DNA of 30,122 bases from Intoshia linei (Eukaryota > Orthonectida > Rhopaluridae), in the NCBI GenBank assembly GCA_001642005.1, contig LWCA01000371.1:1-30122 (forward strand), written 5' to 3'. Of the stretch, positions 1 through 12,500 are shown one piece after another (the stretch's first letter is position 1; each line of letters begins with the position of its first letter). Position numbers and translations under genes: made by a program. Below the pieces are notes generated by a model. That model did not search any database. It saw only the letters and a list, made by a program, of their open reading frames with translations, and was not told the DNA's origin.

Positions 1-430
1 CAATATGAAACATGGATGACTACATATGTAGTCATCGGTCACTAATGGGTTAATATGACATTATGGATTTTTTCCCTGTCTTTTTTATTCAATTGTATCT
101 GCCAAAAACTATTCGATAGATCGAGAACTGTAAATATTGTCTTATTTGTCAGTTTTTCTAAACACGTTTTAATGCTTGGTGCAGGGTAAGAGTCAGCAAC
201 GGTTAGACTGTTTAATTTGCGATAATCTACTACCATTCTGTATTTTCTGTTCTTTTTTTTTTACAAAAAAAAATGGAGATCGATAAGAGCTTTTACTAGG
301 TTCAGTAATGTTATTTTTGATCATTTCGTTTATAATGTCAGTGGTATTTTCTTTCAGGTTAAGTGGAGTTGGGTAAATTCGGCATTTAATGTTAGGATGA
401 GTTTCCTTCAAATTAATATCGTCGGTTTCT
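1..430 (-). pseudogene. Ty3/gypsy-type reverse transcriptase fragment, frameshifted
   Basis: Two overlapping minus-strand frames carry the start of a retrotransposon reverse transcriptase. The upstream frame (to about 260) reads through NITEPSKSSYRSPFFFVKKK, the usual entry to the RT fingers. The downstream frame (236-42) continues with VVDYRKLNSLTVADSYPAPS and FTVLDLSNSFWQIQL, the conserved Ty3/gypsy blocks before the catalytic YxDD. The switch of frame near 235-270 falls in a run of T residues and shows the copy is dead or miscalled there. The palm (YxDD), RNase H and integrase are outside the window. It abuts a hAT transposase tail at about 430, so one element is truncated by or inserted into the other. 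Family is clear from the motifs; lineage within Ty3/gypsy is not. Confidence 0.8.
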
Positions 431-1200
431 GTATTTGTTTTTGAGATATAATAAACTAGAAAATCATTTTTCACACATTTATGTAGTGGAAAATGGAATA
501 AGGACATTTAATGCTATGGTAGATAGATTAGGATAAGTGGATAATTGTAAACTCCAAAATAATTGCAAAAATTGGTCATCGAATTTTATTTTAATCAAAG
601 AATTATTCCTTAAATCAATTAAATCTTCCATCAATGTATCATTTGTCAAATGATTTAATTTAAATAAAAATGGATCGCGTATCCAAAAATCGCAAGTTTT
701 TAAATTTCCTCCAGGAAAATAGTTCTCAAATGAAATAGATAATGAGCTTAAGTGTGTTAAGATTGCCAATTTCACGTTTTTATTGAAAGGTTTCGATTCT
801 TTCATTTTTTCATTTAAGCTAGGAAACCTAGATATTTTTTCATGTTTAATATTGTCTTCCCACAATAATATTTTATCTTTATATGCATTTAGCTTTTCAT
901 ATGCCAATATTACGTTCATATTTTTGCCTTGAAGAAAAATATTTACATCGTTCAATTTGCAAAAAATATCAGTTAAATATGCTAAAAATTGTTCAAATTC
1001 CAATGAATCTGGAAACATTATATCAATATTTTGTTCTTTTATAAATTCTTTAATTTCCATTCGTAGCTCAAATACACGTTTCAAAACATTTCCACGTGAG
1101 AACCATCTTATTTACGTATGGTATAACAATATACTATGTACACATCCTAATGATTCAATCAACTCTAGTTGAGATATTGCTTCTGCAGATCAGGCCAATC
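430..1200 (-). pseudogene. hAT transposase C-terminal half (ZBED5/GTF2IRD2-like), degraded
   Basis: A long minus-strand open stretch (1084-479, 201 codons) matches the C-terminal part of hAT transposases of the domesticated ZBED5/GTF2IRD2 type. It reads KRVFELRMEIKEFI, then FLAYLTDIFCKLNDVNIFLQ, a tryptophan-bearing LLWEDNI helix, DFWIRDPF and TYPNLSTIALNVLIPFSTT. The reading frame continues past stops (TAA near 480, TGA soon after) into MCEK, FSSLLYLKNKYRN at about 480-430, which is the hAT dimerisation block. Upstream of 1084, RWFSRGNVLKRVFELR is recoverable across a frame change. At least two stops and one frameshift make this a pseudogene. The N-terminal zinc finger and the first catalytic Asp are absent. 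Confidence 0.8.
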
Positions 1201-1434
1201 ATTACAGACTTATTCTGAACTAAAAAATAGTCGTTTTTCCACTCTAAATTGAAAATTCTGTTTTCTGATAAATATTTTCGCTTCTTTTGTGCTGACATCC
1301 GATGGGGGTAAAAATTTTTATTTCTTTAAAAGTGAAAAAATTGATGAATCTTATGTATCTTAATATGACAAGATTATTGAGAAAACAAGTCAGATTTCAA
1401 ATTCAAGATGCATTTATTATAAGATAAATACTTC

Positions 1435-2190
1435 TCAAGGCAATATAGTCGTTTTTTGAACTGTCAAAATTTTTCTGAGAGGCCGAGATGCCCATCCCTG
1501 ATTTACAACATTGAAATTATCAATATAATAGACACTAGCTTTAAGCCAGCTATCCCATCTAGTAACAATGGGTCGAGATGGATATCCAATATTATGAAAT
1601 AACTCTCGAATTGCATCAGTCACATGCAACAATAATGAATCAAATGGCTTGTGAAGGTAACGTGAAAAAAATTGGGATAAATAATTTTAACTAGTTTGTA
1701 ATAATGTGTTATATCTAAAAATAAAATATATGAAGAGCAACAATGTTAGTTAATAATAAAAAATATATAAACTGTGTTCAGAAAAAATATTTTTTACTGG
1801 TATTATCACAGATGAAAAATAAATTAAATACCGTGCGGCATCCGTTAAAAACAGTTGAAACTGATCCCTGTGTACATTGAGTTGTTGAAGAGTATCATAG
1901 ACTGAATCTTTAACCATTTTACCATTCATGTTTACATTGATAATCTTATAATCATATAATATTGTTTTCTTAGGGTTTTTAATTGTTCCAATCAAAGTGT
2001 TTACGTACTTAGAACCGTTTGAATCACATTCGTCAATTATCATGAAAATTGAATTATTTTCGCAATACTGTTTAATTCTTTCTATTTCATCTTCATACAA
2101 TTTATCAATTTTATTTCGAACCAATATTGTATATTGGTTGATTCGGTTAATTATTGATACACAATTGGTATTGTTAAGTATTTATTAAAT
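1435..2190 (-). pseudogene. hAT transposase fragment (CGGBP1/DUF4371-like), two blocks
   Basis: Two minus-strand blocks belong to one hAT transposase. Block 1 (about 2190-1830) reads FMIIDECDSNGSKYVNTLIG and then QFQLFLTDAARYL, the region with the first two catalytic Asp positions (xxIDE and LTDAA). Block 2 (1632-1435) reads AIRELFHNIGYPSRPIVTRW and DSWLKASVYYIDNFNVV, the later RPI-TRW-W-A-YY signature. The stretch between them is degraded and shorter than in a full transposase, so part is deleted. The same family occurs at 22143-22610, where the first block is better preserved. An outer hAT-like end, rc CAGTGATTCTCAA, lies at 2241-2253 and may be the 5' terminus. No terminal E or dimerisation domain is seen here. 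Confidence 0.75.
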
Positions 2191-2240
2191 TGGTACTGAA
2201 TATATGTCATCACATTGCTCCCATAGATTAATTCCCACCT

Positions 2241-2253
2241 AATTGAGAATCAC
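2241..2253 (-). repeat. Candidate hAT terminal inverted repeat (one end)
   Basis: Read on the minus strand this is CAGTGATTCTCAA, the same kind of end as the hAT MITEs at 15129 and 22668. It sits 60 bp upstream of the hAT transposase fragment, in the orientation expected for its 5' terminus. The partner end was not found, so the assignment is inferred from position and motif only. Confidence 0.4.
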
Positions 2254-2310
2254 TGATTTATATAGTTTACATCATTTTGATTGAAAATAATATTCTTGAA
2301 ATAAGAATGA

Positions 2311-2532
2311 AAAATTAAGATGGAATAATTCACTTTAAAGTAAAAAGTAATGTGATATGATGGTTTCACCTGACACAAATTTGGTAACTACTCCTTTAAA
2401 GGATTGATAATAATCAATAGTAGGATTTTTAAATAAGATTTTCAACGTGAGTTTATTTTTTAACTATAATAAAAATGTGCCCTCGGATGAGCTAGGTCCA
2501 GTTTGTGCGTAGTACATAACAGTCAACCTAGT
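2311..2532 (+). repeat. Dispersed ~250-bp repeat family, copy A
   Basis: This is one of three long copies of the same sequence (others 4808-5066 minus and 7846-8108 plus). Shared landmarks are GGAATAATTCACTTTAAA near the start, a CCTTTAAA block after an AAATTTGG-like stretch in the middle, GAGCTAGGT, and GTAGTACATAACAGT near the end. No coding potential, poly-A tail or clear terminal inverted repeat is visible, so the class is unresolved (MITE, SINE or part of a larger element). It lies just upstream of the hAT fragment at 1435-2190. Confidence 0.75.
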
Positions 2533-3507
2533 AACAATATAATAATAAAATAAATATAGAATAAAAGGATAAAAAATAACAATTCGACGTATACAATACG
2601 TACAATTATATTATGTTAGAATACGTCTTGTGCTGTAGAAGTTGTATTTAATGCTTTACAAAATAAAAACTCCTCTGTGATATTTCTATCTTCAATAAAT
2701 CTAACAAGAGAAATTAATTGACAAAATTCAAAAATGTATTAGTATTTACCTATTATATTATATTATATATATTTATATTATTATATTATATTACCTATGG
2801 ATACAAATGAAATTAACTTTATTTTCGAATCTTCATGCAATTTCAAAAAATATAGCTGCAAAATGATTTTCTTTCAAAAATATTTCTGGCACATCCAAAA
2901 ACTGGTTTGGCACCCCCGATTAAGAACATATGTCTTACATTGATAATTTATTATAATTTTAGATATATAAAAAGATTCCATGACTTCTTGAAAGAGACGA
3001 TCTAATATTTAAAGCCATAAACCATAAGAATATTTAAAAAAACTACTAAAAAAATAAGATAATATTGAATTTACACGTTTGTTAATCAAAAATTTGGAAA
3101 ATACCAGATATTTAGGCATTTATAATGAAAATAAAATTTCGACGTTCGTTAAATAAAATATTCGTTAAATGAGATTTTGACTGTATCACTTTCAATTTAT
3201 TTAGAATAAATTTTTATTTGTCATCATAGACAGGGTAGTTTTGTTATACAGTTTATTTTTTCAAATTTGTTTCTAGCTCAATTTTTTTGAATTTTATGGA
3301 ATTCATATTATGCAATTGAATAAAATTTAAACAATGTTAATTGGCTATTTAGCCAGAATTCGAGAAATAAATCGTTAATAAAATATAAAAGCTCTCAGAG
3401 CAGTATTATTATTGACAAATTGTCAATAGATGAGTGAATAAAGTTATAATTTAGTAAAATTTAATATATAATTTATCAGGACAAATTGTAATATCAAATT
3501 AATAAAA
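2533..3507. other. AT-rich spacer upstream of Vps34
   Basis: No gene is supported here. The stretch holds a TA/TTA microsatellite (about 2750-2793). At 3140-3186 there are two TTCGTTAAAT repeats followed by GAGATTTTGACTGTA. On the minus strand this reads TACAGTCAAAATCTC, the look of a pogo/Tigger-type terminal repeat without a visible partner. The promoter of the downstream Vps34 gene must lie in or near this stretch, but no core element can be named with confidence. Confidence 0.45.
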
Positions 3508-6500
3508 ATGATGGATGGAAATTACAATTATTGTTATCACTCTGATATTGACTCTGATGTGAATTTTAAAATGTAAATTTATATAATTATAATGAATACT
3601 TTTGTAATATTGTCAATTATGTCCGAAAATTAGAAAGAAGGCTAATGAGATTATCGATCCTTTAATTTAACTTTATCAAAATTACATCAATTTATGTTTT
3701 TTTCTGGCTGCCTGAAAAATTTACAGCTTATAAAATTAAAATTTTATAACATAATTTTAGATGTTTTCTAGAAATTGAAGATAGTGTTATTAATGCTCGA
3801 GATTTCATAAAATCACCAATATTAAAGATGATTAAAAACAGTTGGTTCAATTCAATTAAATATAAAAAAATTTAGACAACAAAACAAGTCAATTTTTAAG
3901 ATTGAAATGTTTTATTAAATTTGCCCAAGAATTTGATTATAAATCATATCCAATTTATTCCACAATTCAAAAGTAATATTTTATTATATTATTAATAACT
4001 GCAGTTATGAATTTTTTATTTAGATGTAATAATCCCATTAATCATACCGATACATTTGTACTCGATAATACCCTTGGTAAAAAGTCGTCAATCTTAACTT
4101 GGAGGTATATTGTTTATATTATTATATGAATTTTTCATATAAATAGTTGGGATGAACGCATATTTTTACCTATACAATATTCGGATTGTCGATTAGATGC
4201 TAAAATTTGTCTAGAATTAATAGATATCAATGAAGACAATAGGCTTCATATTGTAGCTAGAGGCGAAATGCCACTATTCAATGAATATAGGTAATTTTTA
4301 AAATTTAGATGTTTTCAATTGACAGCCACTTTTTTGAACACGTGTTTAGTTTTTTCTACGTTTTCCTGTCCAAAAAGTAAAATATATGCGAATCTCATAA
4401 AGTTGCACCTCAACGGTCGAAAATAGTTAACCTATTATTTTGAAAAATTAATAAAATTGATAGAATGGTCCTAGAATTTAATAAATATCATTGTTAATAC
4501 AGTTTTTTCTGTCAGAAAAATTTTTAAACTCAAACATTAACTTTTTAATTAATTCATTACCTTCATTATCAAAATTTTTTTTTTATTTTCAAATGACTTC
4601 GAGATTGGTAGGTTAAAAACATGGTTAGTAAAAACATATTATATTTTGTTATTTTTTTGAAATTTTTAGAGTTGTAAATACTGGACAATGGAATCTGAAA
4701 TTAACCCCCACAGATCAAAAAATATTGCCTGCCGAAAAGGTAAAATTATTTTGATATAGGCAATATTCTAAAAATCCTCAGTAAGTGGAGTTTTAAATAT
4801 ATACTAACCTTTTTGACTGTTATGTACTACGTACAAACTACACCTAGCTTTATCGAGGACGGACATTTTTATTGTACCACAAAAAATAAATTGAATATAA
4901 AAATTTAACCTAAAAATGCTACTATTCACTATAATCAATCATTTAAACTTTAAATTTTAAAGGATTGGGAACCATATGTGTTTCACGTTGACCCATCATA
5001 TAACATTACCTTTTAATTTAAAGTGAATTATTCCACCTTAATTTTATTTTGTTAACATTTGTGTAAATAATTTTAAAAAACAATTAAGTTTAATTACATA
5101 TGATATATATTCAGTATTTGTTTTCGATGAGTAAAAAATATCAATTTTGTATCAATAATTAACGGAATCAGCACTTTAGAAACATATTTCGGATGAATTT
5201 TACCAACATTGCAAAGCATTGTAAAAAATATAAAAATGATAATAACAAATTTGTAATTTGTAGTAATTCATTAGTTTTGTAATAACATTTTGTAAAAAGT
5301 GATTTTAACTTTTTTGAAAATGAGTATTTGAGAATGTAAAATTGCATACTATGTAATGCATAGCAATGGAAAAAAATCCGAAGGAATTAATTATATCGAT
5401 TTCCACCAATATTTTTTATTGGAAATGTGTAGTCGTTCAATGCAATTTTTTTTTGAAATTGTTGGATGAATATTTACATTTTTATTTTTAGATTTTAATT
5501 CAACATTTGAAAAATATTAGTTGATAATATATTAGAAATTATTTTTCACCGGGAAAGCATACATTTCTGGGGTTGAAGTTTTGTATTTATATCAACTAGA
5601 ATAGGCTCGATCTGAATAATCTTTTTTTAGTTGTAGGACCGTTAATTATTTCAAATTTTTAATAAAATATTTTCAAATGAAAAAAATTAATAATAATGTG
5701 CTTTTGTGATCGTGAAGGCGTCACTTTGTTAGATTGACATTTTATGTGTGTGTTAACTAGATATAACCGTATCATCTGTAATTTTTTTTTTAATTCTAGG
5801 TCTGTTTTCATTTTTAAAAAAAGGGTAATCTGGGTTTTTGACCGTGAAAATTACCTTTTTTGAGGTTATTATTTATGATAATGCTTATGAATTTAAAAAC
5901 CATCCCAGAATTTATGTTGTATGCAATTCTAGGACTTTTTTCATTTTTATAAAAAAGGGTAATTTGGGGTTTTGGCCGTGTAGATATAAGATGTGGAAAT
6001 TGAAAATGATGATAATATTGATAAATTTTAAATCTGTTCATCAGAAAATGGATTTTATATAATTCTAGGACAGGTTTGAATTTAAAAAAAAAACAATTGG
6101 CTGGCGTTTTTGTTCTTGAAGTACTCAATTTTTGAAAATGAAATTGGCGATAAAACAACACTATGGAAAAATTGTATTAGAAATATGGAATTTTTAAAAC
6201 TCGAATCATCTTACTTTCTTAAATAAACTGGAACAAACAGACAAACTGAAATATATTTTTAACTAAATTACTTTATAAATAAGTAAGGATTGTGTATTAT
6301 TATACATACACTCACAATTTTATATAAGTTCGGTATACATTATATGTATATGAAAGGGCTAATATTTAATTTAGAAAATTTACCAAGAATGTGAAGAACC
6401 GGATTGGATAAGCCGTTTATCAGCTTTAATGATGGCACGTAAAGAATCTAAAGAAAATAAGAAAGACGTGATTTGCGTTGAACTGAATTTGCCAATTTTC

Positions 6501-9500
6501 ACGAAAACTGATGAAAAAAACTATGACGTAATATTTTTCGACAAAGGAAGTCAAGATGTTTATGAATTACCACACAATAACAAATTAGTCAATATTATTG
6601 ATCCAGATGTAATTGTATTATTTTTATATGCAACTAGCTTAACTCTTATGTACTTTGTATAGTGTGTATTACAATTTATTTTGTATAATAGAATTTGATT
6701 AATTAAGTTGATTCTAAATGGGTCTAAATGACGTAGGAATGAGTTTCTAAATTTATATATTTTATTTGTTTTTGAGGCACCATACTATATACACAATTCA
6801 TACTATACGATACACGTGTTTACAAGTGATGTTATATCCACCATGCGTTTACTATATGTGGATTATTGTATTGTGTTATACGTGTATTGAATAAGTAATA
6901 AGTTACATTTTTAGACCTTAGGAAAGTATTTATGTAATGAAGTACTTGACGAGGGTCTTCCGTGCCTATTTAAGACAATTCAATTATAAATATTTATATT
7001 ATTTATACTTAATTTTCATATTTTTCACATTTATTTATCCTTAAAGATGAATTCTGAAAATTTGGCTGAAGAAAAAAATAGAACAATGGTTCGTCAATTA
7101 TCACGATTTGTTGATCAAGAAGAAATTACCCCTGATCCGAAAGTACGTTCACAATTATTAAAAATCATTTCTTACCCATCTACTCATTATTTGACAATGA
7201 CTGAAAAAGATTTAATTTGGAATTACCGCAAATATTTATCCGTTATACCTGTTGCTCTAGTAAAATTTACTCAATCCGTCAATTGGTCTGTATCGGAAGA
7301 AAAAAAAATTGCTTTAGAAATGCTTGAAATTTGGGAACCGCCAAATTACAGTGAAGTGTTATTGTTGTTGGGTCCTTCTGGAAAATTACCACAATTGCGG
7401 CAATATGCGATTAATCGATTGAATGAAGTTAGTGATGAAATTTTACTTCTCATTTTATTGCCACTTGTTCAGGCTTTAAGATATGAAGATTTTTCCAAAT
7501 TACCAAATTTTAATAATATTGAAAAAAATGAAGCAATCAATGACATAAAAAATGATAATTTTGAAATTTCAGATATTTTTTCGCTTGATTGGTAATTTTT
7601 TCATTTTTTGTTGTGGAATAGTTCTATTTTAATTTGATATTTTTAGGTTTTATTATAGATTGCAGTAAATTTTTAATTATATTATGTATTCCTCTACCAA
7701 TTTTAAAAATAGCATTTTTTAATTAAAAACTGCTATTTATAAGAGATAGATTTATATTTTATTATGACAATTTTGATGATTGTACTGTTTATAATTTATT
7801 TTTAAGATTGTACACTCATACTATAATAAATTAGAAAAATGGGATAACAGAAATGTTAACAAAATAAAATTAAGTGGGAATAATTCACTTTAAATAACCG
7901 TAAATAATGATAGTGTAAGATAATGTTAAATGATTGGTCCGTGATGAAACAAATTTGGGAACCACTCCTTTAAAGAATTGATGATAATGAATAGTAGCAT
8001 TTTTAAGTTAGATTTTTTTATTTAATTTATTTTTTTGATAGAATTAAACAATCCGCTGTCGGCAGAGCTAGGTGCTGTTTGTAGGTAGTACATAACAGTT
8101 AACCTAGTTGTGTTATAAAATATTTTAAATTGTTTCATTCCACATTTTAGCTCGAAGGATCCTCAGAGATTGCTTGATTATGATGCTACTATGAACAAAA
8201 GAGCTTCTTTAAGCGAGGAAGAAATTAATGAACAAGATAAATGTGAAATTCTGCCAAAAAAAGATGTTTTTATTTTTATTTTTTCTATCATATTTTAGTT
8301 TAGGAACTTCTGGTTGAATTTCTTATTAGAAGATCTGCTAAAAATATTCAACTTTGCAATTATTTTTATTGGTAATTTCATAACATCTAAATACAATATA
8401 AATAAATGGGTGTTTAATATCCGTCATTTTTATTACAATTCAATCAATTCAAATATCTTCACAACTACATACTACTAGATACTATCTATTCTCCACCTTT
8501 AAAAAAAGATTTTTATTGGTTCAGATAGCGTTTTTCCTTTTATAGCAGGTATCATTGTTCTTACTCAATCATGAACATTTAAGTTTCAATTAGAAGTGGT
8601 GTCTTTTCCAATGGTTTTTTGTTGGCACTTTCTTACATTACTTCTAGCTATTCTATCATTGGTATTACGAGATAATTCTGTTTAACTTAAAGCTTGTGTC
8701 AATGGAATTTTTATATTGCGTCCATGCAATAATTCTAATAACTCTGGTGATATTCCCGTAGTTGAATGTGGTGTAACACGATATAACATAAGCATGTTGC
8801 TTATAGTGGAATACACCTCTTTGCCTTCTGTATAACCAATTATATCTTTCTTAATCTTAATTGTTTTATTGAACCTTTCAGTTAGTCCATTTGATTGGGG
8901 ATAGTAGTTTGAAGTATATATAGATTTAATCCCGTTTTGACTTAAAAAATCAATCCACTTTGAAGATTTAAACTGAACATTATCCGATATAATTTGTTTA
9001 GGTTGTTCTAACCTTCTCAAGAAAAAATGTTTTTTAAGAATATAATCTGTATTAGGTTCCTGTATTAATTTGAATTCAGGCCATTTAGAGTAATGATCTA
9101 TAAGATTTATGCCATATTGACTATCTTCTGGAATATAGGACCAACCAAATCAATACCCAAAGTTTCCCAAGGTAAATTAGGAAAAGGCATTGGATCAATT
9201 TTCATTTTGAAACATTTAATTACTTTGTCACTATAAGTACATGCAATACATTTGTTTAATTCACTGTCAATTAATGCATTCATTGTAGGAAACCGGAAAT
9301 ATTTTCTTAACAACCGTTTTGTTGTTTTACCCATATGCGAACTATGTGCTAAACTGATGCACTTCTCGTATAACACTTGATGTATAATAATTAATCCATC
9401 TTCTCGAAATATTCTACCTTGGATCCAAAGTTTATCTTTAATTCTGAAAAATTTTCTTTTATCATCTAATAGGTTTTTCTTATTTGGCCATCTTTGTACA

Positions 9501-12500
9501 ATATATTTTTTAATTTTTATAAGACGTTCATCCTTTTCTATGCTATCATCTTTACATTAATTGTTAATTCTTAAATTTTTTCCGTTTAATTTAAGTAACT
9601 AGTTAACACTTCGTTTATAATTAATATTGTATTAATTGATTTTTAATCAGTGGTGCACAGTTGTTAAGATCAATATTTGGGTGCATATGTCAAAAAAAGG
9701 TTAAGAACCACTGCTCTAGTAGATATTGGATTGTTTTGTCATTAATTGCTTTGTATAATTTTATCAGTCTTTCATCATCGTTTTTATGGCTTTGTTCTAT
9801 TCTAATCAATAATACTTCCATTTGTTTATCTTTTACTTCGATTATAATGCTTGGTTTTATATTAATTGTCACGTGACTTTAATTATGATAAGAAATCTAA
9901 TTTAGTAGTGAAATATCGTTTAATCGTGAACAATGATAAATTAAATCTGTATTTTAAGAACGTTGTTGATATATTTTCAATCACACTAAAACAATACAAT
10001 GGCGTAGTAATGACTCTTAAATATATATTACCTTATAATTTGATTAAAATTCTATTAAAATATGAATAATTTATTATTTTAGGTATGTCGCAGTTGAATG
10101 GTCCGATTTATCAAAAAATAACCCATATTCTAAATCTTTTGAAATTTTTCAAACTGTGTTAAACCTTTTTCGAAAATTGTTAAGACTCAACAATTTATAT
10201 TTTACCATAAATTTACAAGCTATTGCTCTTCAAATACCTCTAGATAATGCCCTAAAAAGGGTGTTACGCAAACTTAATAAACGTAAAAAGGTAATTACAT
10301 GTACATTTTAACTAGTCAATAATCTACTCTAAATTTCCAAACGCTAATAATGCTAAATGAATTATTTTTGGCACAATGATTATTAAAAATCTAATTAAAT
10401 TGAAATAATTATTTCAATAATGAAGTATAACTAATATTATAATTACTTAACATACATTACGTTATGATAGTCTTTTTTATTCTATTAGAGAGTCTAGGCT
10501 TAGCAACAGCTCTTTTTCTTCCATCGTCATATCTTTGGGTATCACTTAAAAATGATCGAACAATATGGAATGATCTATATGTTGAAAAATTACGGTTTAA
10601 ACGAACAGCTATTTTTTTTATAAGACATGCGCTTTTGATTGTCACAGTATTTTGCTCCAATAATAAAAAAATTTTCGTTTTCAGACAATTTAATAGATAA
10701 TAATCGTATACATACTATGTAATTATAGTTTAATTATGATTAGTGTTGTTATAATTGTGAACACATTATTTAATCTGATTTTAACTATAGTATTAATAAC
10801 TTTTTTAATTTTAGTTTTTTCAAAAATATTTTTTTACGATGACAACATATTGACATTTTTATATGACATGTCAATTTTCAAAAAAATATATTGACGAATA
10901 AGGAAGCTATGTCACAATATCATGCCTTAAAAATTAGTGGACGGAGTGTACTACATAATTATACTTTACATTTTATACAAGTGATGGTACTGACTTTCTA
11001 CATTTAAAATAAAATATTATTGAGATTGTGATTTTTAAATCGATTCGGTGTTAAATTTTATAAAAAACATGTTAATTGTTAACATGTAAAAACTGCAATT
11101 TAATATGATGGATTATATTGTAACTCATGTTACTCCCGTTTTTAACCATTTTTGGACAAAAATGTAATATAAATCACACTCTAATAAAGACATTAAATGA
11201 AATCAATCATAAAAGTGACCAACACCGATTAATGAAAATTTTAACTTTTGATAACGTCGCATACATTAATTTATATTTGTCTAGTTGAATGTGCTGCACG
11301 CTATATTATCGGACGAAGAATATTTGCAGTATGATTTATCTAAATTTCCTCATCTAACTCCTTTATTGTTGGATCCTACTATTATATGTGATGGAATTAT
11401 TTTATCTGAAACAAAAATTTTCAGCGTATGCTAATGTATTAATACTGTTACTATTCATATATTTTAGAGCAGTTTGGCTCCCATATATATTACCTTTACC
11501 ACCCGTAACAAAAAAACGTATCCATTAATTTTCAAAAGTGGTGATGATCTTCGTAAGTTTATTATAATAGCGATTAATGATTGACAGGTCAAGTCCATCG
11601 TTACTTTAGATTAGTTAGAATGGTTTTTAAATTTTAAAAAATTAAAATAAATTATGAATTAACATTTTATTATTTAAAAATGATTTAAATTTCGTTACTA
11701 AAACTTATTGTTCCTTCTAAAATATAACTACTGTCAACCTTTTAAAACCACTGCTATGTCGGAATTAATTTGCCATTTAGGTCAAGATCAATTGATTTTA
11801 CAAATTATTGCATTGATTGACTTGTTATTATTACAAGTAAATCTGGATTGTAAGTTGACTCCATACAAGGTCCTAGCTACAGATACAGAGCATGGATATG
11901 TTGAATACATTAAATCTATGGCTGTGGCCGATATAATTCAAAAATATGGGTTTTTATTTAAATATGATCCTTAAACGTAACTGGTAGAATCATTTTAATA
12001 TTATTGAAACTAATTAGATAAATTATATTACTAAAATATAAAAACCTAACGATTTCTTTTAGTTTATTAAAGTTTTACCAAATTTAGGAGCATATTGCAA
12101 TATTTAAGAAGTATAGCTCCAAGTGAAAATAGTAGTATTGGAGTTGATCCTCGAGTCTTGGACAATTATATAAAAAGCTGTGCAGGGTACAGCATGATTA
12201 CATATATTCTTGGAGTAGGAGATCGTCACAATGATAATATCCTTATGACCGCAGAAGGTTTATTTATTTGTATTTTTAAATTTATTTTTAGGTTGTCTGT
12301 TTCATATTGATTTTGGATTTATTTTGTGTAATATATAATCATTTTTATTTACAATTTAACATGAAAGGTTAATTGATTAAATTGATAGTTCTGTGATCTA
12401 CGAGTCTTTACATACAATATTATTTATACTTTAGGGCGGGACCCAAAACCCATGCCAGCTCCAATAAAAATAACAAAGGAAATGGTGGAGGCTATGGGTG

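Noticed and set aside
3634-3672. Alternative Vps34 exon 2 reading [11 protein letters not shown]
   Set aside because: It vaguely matches the family's LEDPML segment but hits an in-frame TAA with no donor. The exon at 3761 ([20 protein letters not shown]) fits the phase and aligns better.
5814-6161. Overlapping open frames on both strands in Vps34 intron 5
   Set aside because: They lie in tandemly repeated, low-complexity DNA of a dispersed repeat and show no protein similarity.
6600-6662. Tail of the Vps34 exon 6 open frame ([17 protein letters not shown])
   Set aside because: It is intron readthrough past the GTAATT donor at 6609, not part of the protein.
9661-9876. Open frames on both strands around 9.7-9.9 kb
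   Set aside because: They cross a hAT-end relic. The minus-strand frame ([17 protein letters not shown]) may be decayed transposon sequence but cannot be assigned.
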